From Saccharopolyspora gloriosae (GTDB lineage Bacteria > Actinomycetota > Actinomycetes > Mycobacteriales > Pseudonocardiaceae), in contig NZ_JACHIV010000001.1 of the NCBI RefSeq assembly GCF_014203325.1, positions 124,001 to 188,000 of the forward strand: 64,000 nt of DNA. Direction: 5' to 3'. This document shows, one piece after another, positions 17,360 through 27,300 of the stretch. The position numbers and the translations under genes are program-made. The first letter of the stretch is position 1, and each line of letters opens with the position of its first letter. Under the pieces are notes generated by a model. The model was not told the DNA's origin, searched no databases, and saw only the letters and a program-made list of their open reading frames with translations.

Positions 17360-18465
17360 TGCTCACGCGCAAAACCCGTCTGCAGATCGTCGCGTTCCTG
17401 GCGATCGCGCTCGTCGGCATCGGCTACGCGGGTGCCCGCTACGCCGGGCTGGACCGGTTGCTCGGTCCGCGCGGCTACGTCGTGACCATGAACCTGGCCG
17501 ACTCCGGCGGCATCTTCGACAACGCCGAGGTCACCTACCGCGGCGTGCCCATCGGGCGGGTCGGGGAGATGAAGCTCACCAGCGGTGGGATCGAAGTGCC
17601 GCTGGACATCGAGGCCGGGCACAAGCGCATCCCCTCCGACGTCGATGCCGTGGTCACCAACCGCTCCGCCGTCGGTGAGCAGTACGTCGACCTGCGGCCC
17701 AGGAAGGACGGCGGACCGTTCCTGAAGGACGGCTCCGTCATCAACCGCGCCGCCACCAGCACCCCGCTGCCGGTGGAAGATCTGATGACCAACCTGGACG
17801 ACTTCGCGAAGTCCGTGCCCGAGGACTCGCTGCGCACCGTCGTCAACGAGCTCGGCACCGCGTTCCGGGACAACGGCGGCAACCTGCAGCGCGTGCTCGA
17901 CACGACGCGGGAGTTCACCACCGAAGCCCAGCAGCACCTGCCGCAGACCCGGCAGCTGCTGGAGGACGGCACCACGGTGCTCGCCACGCAGAACGAGCAG
18001 GGCTCCGCGATCCGCTCCTACAGCTCCGACCTGAAGTTGCTGGCCGAGCAGCTGCGCACGTCCGACCCGGACCTGCGGAACCTGATCAAGAAGGCGCCGC
18101 CCGCCGCGCGCCAGGTCAGCGGGCTGCTCAACGAGACGGGGCCGCAGCTGGGCACCCTGATCACCAACCTGACCAGCACCACCGACCTGCTCGCCGCCAA
18201 CAACGACGGCATCGAGCAGCTGATGGTGACCTACCCGATGGTCTCCGCGGGCGGATACAGCGTGGTTCCGGGCGACGGCACCGCCCACTTCGGGCTGGCC
18301 CTCAACATCTTCGACCCGCTTCCGTGCACGGCGGGTTACGAAGGAACCGACAAACGTGCGGGTAACGACCTCGCGCCGACACCGCTGAACACTGATGCAC
18401 ACTGTGCGGAGCCGCCGGGTAGCCCGATCAACGTCCGCGGGGCGCAGAACGCTCCTGGACAGTGA
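17359..18465 (+). CDS. mceF: Mce family protein MceF
   Basis: 368-residue last MCE protein of the hexamer. ATG at 17359 overlaps the mceE stop by one base (TGATG). The N-terminal helix IVAFLAIALVGIGYAGARYAG precedes the MCE domain with FDNAEVTYRGVPIGRVGEMKL and VGEQYVDLRPR. The C-terminal region lacks the long proline tail of MceA or MceE. Two Mce-associated membrane proteins follow, which is the usual end of actinobacterial mce operons. Confidence 0.88.
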   Translation: MLTRKTRLQIVAFLAIALVGIGYAGARYAGLDRLLGPRGYVVTMNLADSGGIFDNAEVTYRGVPIGRVGEMKLTSGGIEVPLDIEAGHKRIPSDVDAVVTNRSAVGEQYVDLRPRKDGGPFLKDGSVINRAATSTPLPVEDLMTNLDDFAKSVPEDSLRTVVNELGTAFRDNGGNLQRVLDTTREFTTEAQQHLPQTRQLLEDGTTVLATQNEQGSAIRSYSSDLKLLAEQLRTSDPDLRNLIKKAPPAARQVSGLLNETGPQLGTLITNLTSTTDLLAANNDGIEQLMVTYPMVSAGGYSVVPGDGTAHFGLALNIFDPLPCTAGYEGTDKRAGNDLAPTPLNTDAHCAEPPGSPINVRGAQNAPGQ

Positions 18466-18497
18466 CCTCCGACGGCACCGTGAAACGAGGTGACCCG

Positions 18498-19052
18498 ATG
18501 ACCGAGAACGCGGCCGACGCCGGCCCCGAACCCGAGAACCGCACGTCCAGGACCACGCGGTCGCCACTGCTGATCCCGTCGATCGCGCTCGCCGTGGCCC
18601 TCGTGGCGGCGCTGTTCTTCGGCGTCAGCTGGGCCGTCGCGGCCAACGGCGGCAGCGCCGCCTACGGTGCCGAACGGGATGCCGCGCTGCAGGCGGGCAC
18701 CCAGTCGATCATCAACTTCAACACGCTCGACCACCGCGACGTGCAGCACGGGCTCGACCTGTGGGAGCGCTCGTCCACCGGGCCGCTGCACGAGGACGTC
18801 GTGCGCGGTCGGCAGCAGTACGCCGACAGCATCACGCAGGCCAAGACGGTCACCCAGGCCGAGGTGCTCTCCGCCGGGCTCACCGAGCTCAACGAGCGCG
18901 CCGGCAAGGCCCGCATGATCGCGGTGGTGAAGGTGACCGTGACCCCGGAGGGCCAGCCGCCCACCGAGAAGCGCAGCCGGTACCAGGCCGAGCTCACCCG
19001 TGAGGGCGCGGACTGGAAGCTCAGCGTCCTCGGTCCCGTCGCGGTCGGCTGA
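18498..19052 (+). CDS. Mce-associated membrane protein
   Basis: 184 residues from ATG 18498, which has ACGAGG 7 bases upstream. A GTG at 18462 overlapping the mceF stop (GTGA) would add 12 residues and fits the coupling style of the operon, so the start is not settled. One transmembrane helix (about residues 24-49) is followed by a compact domain with FNTLDHRDVQHGLDLWE, matching Mas/OmamA-type proteins with a VirB8/NTF2-like fold that stabilise Mce transporters in mycobacteria. Role here is by analogy. Confidence 0.75.
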   Translation: MTENAADAGPEPENRTSRTTRSPLLIPSIALAVALVAALFFGVSWAVAANGGSAAYGAERDAALQAGTQSIINFNTLDHRDVQHGLDLWERSSTGPLHEDVVRGRQQYADSITQAKTVTQAEVLSAGLTELNERAGKARMIAVVKVTVTPEGQPPTEKRSRYQAELTREGADWKLSVLGPVAVG

Positions 19053-19107
19053 GCCCGGCCCGCCCCGATCCAGCTGTGCCGACTCGTTCGTACTAGGAGT
19101 GGTTCCC

Positions 19108-20124
19108 GTGTCCAGTCCCCGCCGTCCCGGATCGACGTCGCGGCGGCGCGTCGCCGGTCAGCGCAGCCGTTCCGGCTCCACCGCGAACAGCACCCGGATC
19201 GGGCTCAACCGGCCGGAGGATTCGGCCGAGGCCGTCGACGAGGCGGCCACCGAGGAACAGACCGGTGCGACGCCGGACACCGAGACCGGCGCGACGTCGG
19301 CCGAGGAGACCGAGGACGCGCAGGAGCAGGCGGCTCAGGCGGACGACGCCACGCCCGGCGAGTCCGACGGCTCCGAGGTGACCGCCGAGCCCGCCGATGA
19401 GCCGCAGGACGGCCCGGTCAGCACCGGCAAGGCCGGACGCGCGAAGCGCAACGGCACGACGCACCAGACCACGCCGGGCGCGGGTCAGGACGGCGCCGCC
19501 CAGCAACCGGCCCGCTCGAACCAGCCGGACGCCGAACGGCCCGGCGACGTCGACGAGGCGCAACGCGCGGAGGGCGACCCGGCCGAGCAGTCCGAGTCCG
19601 ACGCGGAGCCCGCCACCGGTGGCCGCGGCGCAACCAAGAACCTGATCGCCGCGATGCTGGTGGCGACGGTGGTGCTCGCCGGCCTCGCCGCCTGGTTCGG
19701 CGTCGAGGCCTACGCCGTGCGCAACGGCAACCAGGCGCTCTCCGACCAGGCCACCACCAGCGAGGTCAACGGGCAGATCTCCGACGGCGTCGAGAAGATC
19801 TTCTCCTACGACTTCGCCGACACCGGCAAGACCGAGCAGGCCGCTAAGGACCTGCTCACCGGTGGTGCCGTCGGCGAGTACGACAAGCTGTTCGCCACCG
19901 TGAAGGAGCAGGCGCCGATCCAGAAGCTGGTCGTGACCACCACGGTCAAGGCAAGCAGCGTGACCCGTCTGGAAGGCGACCGCGCCGAGGTGCTGCTGTT
20001 CGTGGACCAGAACGCGACCCGCACCGACGTCGGCGGTCAGCCCTCGGTCGGCCCGGCGCAGGTGGTCATCAACGCGGAGAAGCACGGCGACGACTGGAAG
20101 ATCGCCCAGATCACCCAGCGGTGA
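19108..20124 (+). CDS. Mce-associated membrane protein with long acidic N-terminal region
   Basis: 338 residues from GTG 19108 (TAGGAG upstream). Residues ~35-175 are acidic, low-complexity Glu/Asp/Ala/Gln sequence, cytoplasmic by topology. One transmembrane helix spans about 178-198 (LIAAMLVATVVLAGLAAWF). The extracytoplasmic ~140 residues contain FSYDFADTGKTEQAAKDLLTG and a beta-rich end, the same domain type as the preceding gene. It is the last gene of the mce operon; a palindromic repeat follows the stop. The acidic extension is the main oddity. Confidence 0.75.
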   Translation: MSSPRRPGSTSRRRVAGQRSRSGSTANSTRIGLNRPEDSAEAVDEAATEEQTGATPDTETGATSAEETEDAQEQAAQADDATPGESDGSEVTAEPADEPQDGPVSTGKAGRAKRNGTTHQTTPGAGQDGAAQQPARSNQPDAERPGDVDEAQRAEGDPAEQSESDAEPATGGRGATKNLIAAMLVATVVLAGLAAWFGVEAYAVRNGNQALSDQATTSEVNGQISDGVEKIFSYDFADTGKTEQAAKDLLTGGAVGEYDKLFATVKEQAPIQKLVVTTTVKASSVTRLEGDRAEVLLFVDQNATRTDVGGQPSVGPAQVVINAEKHGDDWKIAQITQR

Positions 20125-20132
20125 TCCACTGC

Positions 20133-20330
20133 TTGTCCTTGGTCTTGGCTTGAGTAGTGGGTCGCTCAGCGGAACCTCAGCGGCCTTCTCGCTGCGGGAT
20201 CGATTTCTGATGTACGTCCGATACACGGCGAAATCGCTGTCCTCGCGAGAAGGCCGCTGAGAACCCGCCGGTGGTCACCTTGCTCAAGCTGGTCGCTGCT
20301 CAGCGGCTCCGCCGCTGACAGGACAACGAC
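20133..20330 (+). repeat. Dispersed palindromic repeat, full copy B
   Basis: Two hairpins in tandem. Hairpin 1: CTCAGCGGCCTTCTCGC (20176-20192) with its exact complement at 20245-20261, and an inner stem CGATTTC (20201-20207) with GAAATCG (20230-20236). Hairpin 2: CAGCGGC-TCC-GCCGCTG (20301-20317), followed by ACAGGACAACGACC. Flanks share TGGTCTTGG and GCGGAACCTCAGC with copy A, and GAACCCGC and GGTGGTC with copy C. It lies at the end of the mce operon and has no open frame. Confidence 0.8.
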
Positions 20331-20347
20331 CGACAACGCCGCTCAGG

Positions 20348-20384
20348 CAGCGGCCTTCCCTCCAGGTCGGTGGGAAGGCCGCTG
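20348..20384 (-). terminator. Hairpin between mce operon and CHAT gene
   Basis: CAGCGGCCTTCCC (20348-20360) pairs with GGGAAGGCCGCTG (20372-20384). It is 47 bases beyond the stop of the minus-strand CHAT gene and probably terminates it. Its arm shares CAGCGGCCTTC with hairpin 1 of the neighbouring repeat copy B. Confidence 0.6.
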
Positions 20385-20431
20385 AGCGAACGTGGTGCAC
20401 GCTGAGTCGGTTCCCCTGGGAGCTCGGGTCG

Positions 20432-23400
20432 TCAGGGGCCTACGTGCAAGTGGGCTGACCAGCGGGACGGTGCCTCGGGGAAGTCCGCGCGCAAGCGGCG
20501 GGCGGCGTCGTGCAGGGCGTGCGCCGCTCGGCCGGTGTCGAACTCCTCGGAACCGAACACGGCTTCGTAGACCTCGGAGTGCACGTCCACGGCGCAGTCC
20601 TCGTCGACCTCCCACAGGGTGCCGATGACGTGCGCGAATCCCGCGAAACCCAACGCGGAGGCCAGCGGCACCGCCGCGGCCGACGGGGCGTCCACGAACG
20701 TCGAGCAGCGCCCCAGGTAGCCGAACTCGACCTGGTGCAGCCCCAACTGCCCCAGTTCCACCACGCCCAGCCCCCGCTGCGGTGGCTCCCGATCCAGCAC
20801 GAGCCCCGCCGCGGGCTGGCCCGGGTACTGCGCGCTCGGTTCGCACACGTGCACCCACGCCGTGTCGGGCAGCAGCTGCTGGACCTCCACCGCCGACGTC
20901 GAACGCGGGGACAGCACCTCGGCGTCCGGCCAGTACCGGGCGAGGATCTGGTTCTCCCGCGGCAACTCCCGCGCCCCCGGCTCCAGCGAGTCGGCGGCCA
21001 CCAGCGCCCGGCCGCCGTCCGGCACCGGGCGGCGCCTGGTGTCGTTCAAGGTGCTCAGCGACGGCGCGTACGAGGACACGACCCGGTCCAGGGCGCTCGC
21101 CCCGTCCTTCGAAGCCGCCGCGTGCAGCGGCAGGAAGCTCAACGCCCCCAGCACGTACCACCACATGCGCGGCCAGCGCTGCCCCTCCGCCGGTTGCTGC
21201 ACGTAGCCCATCCGGTCCAGGACCGGGCGGGTGATGTTGTGCCACAACCAGTCGAGCGCCTCCAGCAGCGCGCGCTGATCGCGCTGGTCCGTCGCCGCCA
21301 GGGCCGCCCGCGCCTGCTCGGCCGCCGAATCCGGGCCCGCTCCCGGCAGCGGCACCGTCATCACCCGGCCGGCGAACAAGATCAACGCATCGGAGCGGTA
21401 CCGGCTCAGGTTGACCAGCACCACGGAGCCTTCGGCACCGTTGCCCGCCAGCTCGGCGAACGGCTGTAATCGCAGGTGCCCGGCGTGCGCCGGATCGGAG
21501 CGCACCTCGCGGAGCAGGTCCTCCCACGCGTCGACCAGCCGTGCGCGCAGCGCGACGCCCTCGTCCGGATCGGTCAGCGCGGGCTCACCCGGCGGCCGAT
21601 CGAGCAGCCGGCGCAACCGGACCGCTTCATCGGCCAGCTCCGGGTGATCGCGGTGCAGACCGCCCAGCTCACCGCCCGCGGGCAGGAAGTCCGACAGCAG
21701 CGCGACGCGGCCGTGCTCCAGCAGTTCCACGGCGCGTTCCGGCTCGCCGTTCTCCACCGCGCACGCGGCGGCGTCCGCGGCGATCAAGGCCCAGCGCTGC
21801 TGCATCGCGGGGGAGGCCACGGCTCGCTTCGCCCGGGTGACCAGCGGCAGCAGTTCGACGGCCGAGGTGAACGACTCCACCGCCTCCGACCACCGCTGCG
21901 CGCCCGCGGCGAGCCGACCGTTCAAGCTCGCCGCCCGCAGCCGGTGGTCGGCCGGAGCCGAAGTCTGCGCCGCGGCCTCTCCGAGCACCCGCCGCGCCCA
22001 GCGGTAGAACCGGCGACGTCCGGTGCGCTGGTGCAGGGACTGCAGCGCCCGGCCCAAGTGCGTGGCGACCGCGGCCCGCTCCGGGGCGTCCGCGGCCATC
22101 GCCTCCAGCGCCCGGTCGAACCATTCGACCGCGGTCTCCAGCTCGCCGGTGCGCGTGGTGCGGCGGAACCGGTGCGCCGAGATCACTCCCAGCTGTGCCC
22201 ACGCCAGGTGCTGCGCCGTCTCGGCAGCCGCGGCCGCCTGCTGGCACACCTGCTCGGCGCGGTCCAGGTCGGCTTCGTCGGCGCTGCTCTCGTAGCGGGT
22301 GAGCAGGCTCAGCGCCAGCGAGTGCAGCACCTTGCCGTTCTGCGACGACTCCACCGACGCTTCGCCGGCGGCGACCGCGGTGTCCAGCGCGTCCGACTCT
22401 GCGCCGTGCAGGAAATGCCTGCGCAGCAAGGCTCCGTACCCGGCCAGCGCGAACGGCTGCTCCGGATCGTCGGGCGCCATCCCGCGCGCGCTCGCCGAAT
22501 AGGCGCGCAGCGTGCGGCGCAACGGCCCCGGCTCACCGGTGCTGTCCACGTGCTCGGTGGTGGACTCGGCGAGCAGCACCAGGGCACGCCCGAGCAGCGG
22601 ATGTCCGGCGGTCAGCACGCCCAGCACGCCGACCAGCTCGCTGATCCCCGCTTCCAGGTCGGCCAGGTCCCCGGCCTGCTCGAAGCGCAACCGCAACGCG
22701 CTCGCCAGGTGGCACAGCGCGTTGCGCCGCGGCTCGCCGTCGGCCAACCCGTCGGCGCCGCGACGGAGGTGCGTGATGCCTTCGTCCAGGTCCTGCGGGG
22801 ACCCGGTGCGCTGGTAGCGGCGCAGCAGCGCCGCACCGAGGTTGATCCGCAGCTCCGCGGCTTCCGCCCCGCCCCCGCGGGACGCCGCGCGTGCCGCCTC
22901 CCGGAACGCGTCGATCGACTGGTCGTCCGATCGCGGGTCCTCGGCGAGCCGGGCGTGGGTCTTCAGCGCGTTCGCCAACCGGACCAAGGTCATGATCCGG
23001 CGCGGGTCCCGGCGCGGGGTCTGCTCGGTGGCGGTGCGGGCCGCCCGCACCGATTCCTCGGCGTGCCCGACGGAACCGCTCGACGTGGCCAGCTCGGTCA
23101 GCGCCAGCGCGAGGTTGCACCGGTAGAGCACCAGGTCCGGGTCGCCCTGGTCGGCCTGCGAGGACGCATCCCGGTAGTACGTGACCGCGTCTTCCAGGTC
23201 TCCCGGCTGTCTGCTGCTCAGGTACATCAGCTGGGACGCGCTGCCCAGGTTGTTCAGCACCCCGGCGCGCGCCGGATCGCGATCGTCGAGCACTCCCGCG
23301 GTGGCGCGGAACACCTCGGTGACCCAGGGCAGCCGCGCGAAGTCGAGCGTGGAGATGATCTCGTTCATCGCCTTGATGGCGTCGGCGTAGCGCTGCTCCG

Positions 23401-23575
23401 GACTTTGCCGGGCCTGGGGCGATGTCGGCCCCGGATCAGCGGCTGCCTGCGTCGGCACGGCCTGCCCGCCCGTCCCGGTGAACCACGACGCTCCAGCCTC
23501 GGCGCCCTGCTGCTCCCCGGTCGAACGCGCCCGACCGTCGGCGAGCTCGTCCGGCCGACCCGCATCGTCATTCAT
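20432..23575 (-). CDS. TPR-like repeat protein with C-terminal CHAT peptidase domain
   Basis: 1047 residues. The ATG at 23575 has CAGGAGAAT upstream on the minus strand. Residues ~1-60 are low complexity. About residues 60-600 are tandem helical repeats of TPR type (blocks such as YRCNLALALTELA, LRINLGAALLRRYQ, LATSHLGRAL-like segments). The C-terminal ~350 residues are a CHAT (caspase-like) domain: catalytic His909 in AWVHVCEPS and Cys957 in LGRCSTF, 48 residues apart, as the family requires. CHAT-TPR proteins include caspase-like effectors of antiphage systems and other proteolytic switches. No partner gene is evident; it stands alone between the mce operon and rpoB. Confidence 0.8.
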   Translation of the reverse strand: MNDDAGRPDELADGRARSTGEQQGAEAGASWFTGTGGQAVPTQAAADPGPTSPQARQSPEQRYADAIKAMNEIISTLDFARLPWVTEVFRATAGVLDDRDPARAGVLNNLGSASQLMYLSSRQPGDLEDAVTYYRDASSQADQGDPDLVLYRCNLALALTELATSSGSVGHAEESVRAARTATEQTPRRDPRRIMTLVRLANALKTHARLAEDPRSDDQSIDAFREAARAASRGGGAEAAELRINLGAALLRRYQRTGSPQDLDEGITHLRRGADGLADGEPRRNALCHLASALRLRFEQAGDLADLEAGISELVGVLGVLTAGHPLLGRALVLLAESTTEHVDSTGEPGPLRRTLRAYSASARGMAPDDPEQPFALAGYGALLRRHFLHGAESDALDTAVAAGEASVESSQNGKVLHSLALSLLTRYESSADEADLDRAEQVCQQAAAAAETAQHLAWAQLGVISAHRFRRTTRTGELETAVEWFDRALEAMAADAPERAAVATHLGRALQSLHQRTGRRRFYRWARRVLGEAAAQTSAPADHRLRAASLNGRLAAGAQRWSEAVESFTSAVELLPLVTRAKRAVASPAMQQRWALIAADAAACAVENGEPERAVELLEHGRVALLSDFLPAGGELGGLHRDHPELADEAVRLRRLLDRPPGEPALTDPDEGVALRARLVDAWEDLLREVRSDPAHAGHLRLQPFAELAGNGAEGSVVLVNLSRYRSDALILFAGRVMTVPLPGAGPDSAAEQARAALAATDQRDQRALLEALDWLWHNITRPVLDRMGYVQQPAEGQRWPRMWWYVLGALSFLPLHAAASKDGASALDRVVSSYAPSLSTLNDTRRRPVPDGGRALVAADSLEPGARELPRENQILARYWPDAEVLSPRSTSAVEVQQLLPDTAWVHVCEPSAQYPGQPAAGLVLDREPPQRGLGVVELGQLGLHQVEFGYLGRCSTFVDAPSAAAVPLASALGFAGFAHVIGTLWEVDEDCAVDVHSEVYEAVFGSEEFDTGRAAHALHDAARRLRADFPEAPSRWSAHLHVGP

Positions 23576-24321
23576 CCCGATTCTCCTGTGGCATGCTCAC
23601 ACGACTATCAACGTCGCGGCGTCGCGGGACGTTTCACCGTACCGATGTTCGCGGGTACCGAATAGCCCGTGCGCCAGCGGCGATGGGCCGGTTGCCGGAG
23701 CACGCGTTCCGTGCACGATCCGCGACTCCCTGCGAGGTCAGGTGGGCGATGTTCCACTCCCGCGCCCCGCCGGACGACTCGCCCGAAGCCCGGTGGCGTG
23801 AGATGGCCGACAACGCTGGCGGCCTTCTGGATCATAGGGGAACAGTGGTCATCTTCGGGGCCGAAACCGGACGAATCCGGGTGCGGTGAGCGACCGCCCG
23901 TGCTTGTCCAGGGCTGCGCGAACACTGGCGGAAATTCGCCGAAACCACCGGTCTGTGGAGTTGTGACCAGGTATAACGACCGCTTTGTCGATCACGTCGA
24001 GTGATCGTGTCTTGCGCCACGAGGGTGATCGGAGCGTGATCTCTTGACTGTCGGCTGCGGCGGGTTCACTCTGGTCACCAACACGGGCAGGGCCTCGCGA
24101 GGTGCGGCTCCGCAGACGACTTCCGGGACGGTTCGTCGGCGGGCCCCTCGACAGGTGGCGTCGTAGCGTCTAGACTGCTACTTTGCGCTGCCCTCTTTCC
24201 GCCCTCCCCATGACGGGACGTAGGATCGTGGGCGCCATTGCACCCTTGACAGTCGTGTTAGCTGGTTGCCAACGCCTCCTGACGCGGCTGTAGCCAGTTC
24301 AGAGTCCCGGAAGGACGCATC
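23576..24321. other. Intergenic region between CHAT gene and rpoB (746 bases)
   Basis: No convincing gene is present. The CHAT ribosome site lies at its left edge. Features seen are a TATAAC box (23972-23977), a perfect palindrome CGATCAC-gtcga-GTGATCG (23989-24007), a TTGACT/CACTCT promoter candidate (24044-24072) and TTGACA (24246-24251) without a good -10. The length implies a long rpoB leader or several promoters, as in other actinobacteria. Confidence 0.5.
24044..24072 (+). promoter_or_regulatory. Candidate vegetative promoter for rpoB-rpoC
   Basis: TTGACT (24044-24049) and CACTCT (24067-24072) are separated by 17 bases, close to the actinobacterial sigma-A consensus TTGACN/TANNNT. It would give a leader of about 240 bases before rpoB. 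Confidence 0.4.
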
Positions 24322-27300
24322 TTGGCAGTCTCCCGCGCGACCAAGGTCTCTGCAGCTTCCAACTACACGTCGGGGATCGCTGGGGCACCCAGGCGGGTCT
24401 CGTTCGCGAACATCCGCGAACCGTTGGAAGTACCTGATCTGCTCGATCTGCAGGTCCAGTCCTTCGAATGGCTTGTCGGCAATGAGGCCTGGTTCCAGCG
24501 CCGGGTCGACGCCGGCGAAGATAGCCCAGTCGGTGGCCTGGAAGAAGTCCTCAGCGAGATCTCCCCGATCGAGGACTTCTCCGGATCGATGTCCCTGTCC
24601 TTCACTGATCCGCGCTTCGACGAGGTCAAGGCCTCGGTTGACGAGTGCAAGGACAAGGACATGACCTACGCGGCCCCGCTGTTCGTCACGGCGGAGTTCA
24701 CCAACCACACCACTGGCGAGATCAAGAGCCAGACGGTGTTCATGGGTGACTTCCCGGTCATGACCAACAAGGGCACCTTCATCATCAACGGCACCGAGCG
24801 CGTCGTGGTGTCCCAGCTCGTGCGCTCGCCCGGCGTCTACTTCGACAGCTCGGTCGACAAGACGACCGACAAGGACGTCTACAGCGTCAAGATCATCCCC
24901 AGCCGCGGTGCGTGGCTGGAGTTCGACGTCGACAAGCGCGACACCGTGGGTGTCCGCATCGACCGCAAGCGCCGCCAGCCGGTCACCGTGCTGCTCAAGG
25001 CGCTGGGCTGGAGCGCCGAGGCGATCCGCGAGCGGTTCGGCTTCTCCGAGACGCTGATGGCGACCCTGGAGAAGGACCACACCGCCGGTCAGGACGAGGC
25101 GCTGCTGGACATCTACCGCAAGCTGCGTCCGGGTGAGCCCCCGACCAAGGAGAGCGCGCAGACCCTCCTGGAGAACCTGTTCTTCAAGGAGAAGCGCTAC
25201 GACCTGGCCCGCGTCGGCCGCTACAAGGTCAACAAGAAACTGGGCCTGGAGCTGCCGTTCGACTCCGGCGTCCTCACCGAGGACGACATCGTCACGACGA
25301 TCGAGTACCTCGTCCGGCTGCACGCCGGCGAGACCTCGATGGGCGAGGGCGACCTGGAGGTCCCGGTCGAGGTCGACGACATCGACCACTTCGGCAACCG
25401 TCGCCTGCGCACCGTCGGCGAGCTGATCCAGAACCAGGTTCGGGTCGGCCTGTCCCGCATGGAGCGCGTCGTCCGCGAGCGGATGACCACGCAGGACGTC
25501 GAAGCGATCACGCCGCAGACGCTGATCAACATCCGCCCGGTGGTGGCGGCGATCCGCGAGTTCTTCGGTACCTCGCAGCTCTCCCAGTTCATGGACCAGA
25601 CCAACCCGATCGCGGGCCTGACGCACAAGCGTCGTCTCTCCGCGCTCGGACCGGGCGGTCTCTCCCGGGAGCGCGCCGGCATGGAGGTCCGCGACGTCCA
25701 CCCGTCGCACTACGGCCGGATGTGTCCGATCGAGACGCCGGAAGGCCCGAACATCGGTCTGATCGGCTCGCTGGCCACCTTCGCCAGGGTCAACCCGTTC
25801 GGCTTCATCGAGACGCCGTACCGCAAGGTCGTCGACGGCCGGGTCACCGACCAGATCGACTACCTGACCGCGGACGAGGAAGACCGCTACGTCAAGGCGC
25901 AGGCGAACGCGCCGATCGACGAGGACGGCACCTTCCTCGACGAGCGCGTCCTGGGTCGCCGTAAGGGCGGCGAGGTCGAGCTGCTGGCTCCGACCGAGAT
26001 CGACTACATGGACGTCTCGCCGCGGCAGATGGTCTCCGCCGCGACCGCGATGATCCCGTTCCTCGAGCACGACGACGCGAACCGCGCCCTGATGGGTGCG
26101 AACATGCAGCGTCAGGCGGTGCCGCTGCTGCGCAGCGAGTCGCCGCTGGTCGGCACCGGCATGGAGCTCCGCGCCGCCGTCGACGCCGGGGACGTGGTGA
26201 CCGCCGACAAGGCGGGCGTCATCGAAGAGCTCTGCGCCGACTACGTGACGGTGATGGCCGACGACGGCACCCGGCACACCTACCGGCTGCAGAAGTTCAA
26301 CCGCTCGAACCACGGCACCTGCACCAACCAGAAGCCGATCGTGAACGAAGGCGATCGCGTCGAGGTCGGTCAGGTCATCGCGGACGGGCCGTGCACCCAG
26401 AACGGCGAGATGGCGCTGGGCAAGAACCTGCGCGTGGCCATCATGCCGTGGGAGGGGCACAACTACGAAGACGCGATCATCCTGTCCCAGCGCCTGGTGC
26501 AGGACGACGTGCTCACCTCGATCCACATCGAGGAGCACGAGGTCGACGCTCGCGACACCAAGCTGGGCGCCGAGGAGATCACCCGGGACATCCCGAACGT
26601 CTCCGAGGACGTGCTGGCCGACCTCGACGAGCGCGGCATCATCCGGATCGGCGCCGAGGTGCAGGGCGGCGACATCCTCGTCGGCAAGGTCACGCCCAAG
26701 GGCGAGACCGAGCTGACCCCGGAGGAGCGGCTGCTGCGCGCGATCTTCGGCGAGAAGGCGCGCGAAGTGCGCGACACCTCGCTGAAGGTGCCGCACGGCG
26801 AGACCGGCAAGGTCATCGGCGTGCGCGTGTTCAACCGCGACGAGGACGACGAGCTGCCCCCGGGCGTCAACGAGCTCGTGCGGGTCTACGTGGCGCAGAA
26901 GCGCAAGATCCAGGACGGCGACAAGCTCGCCGGCCGGCACGGCAACAAGGGCGTCATCGGCAAGATCCTGCCGATCGAGGACATGCCGTTCACCGAGGAC
27001 GGCGCCCCGGTCGACATCATCCTGAACACCCACGGTGTTCCGCGACGGATGAACATCGGCCAGGTGCTGGAGACCCACCTCGGGTGGATCGCCTCGCAGG
27101 GCTGGTCCATCGACGGGGACCCGGACTGGGCGAAGCGGCTGCCGTCGGACCTCTACGAGGTCGAGGCCGGCACCAACACCGCCAGCCCCGTCTTCGACGG
27201 TGCCCGTGAGGAAGAGATCACCGGCCTGCTCGGCTCGACCCTGCCGAACCGCGATGGTGAGCGCATGGTCAAGGCGAACGGCAAGGCGCAGCTGTTCGAC

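Noticed and set aside
23608-24020. Short open frames between the CHAT gene and rpoB
   Set aside because: Poor codon bias, no ribosome sites and no recognisable sequence; they overlap promoter-like elements.
24246-24274. TTGACA at 24246 as the main rpoB promoter
   Set aside because: The -35 is perfect but the expected -10 position (24269-24274) reads CCAACG, so it was left as a remark only.
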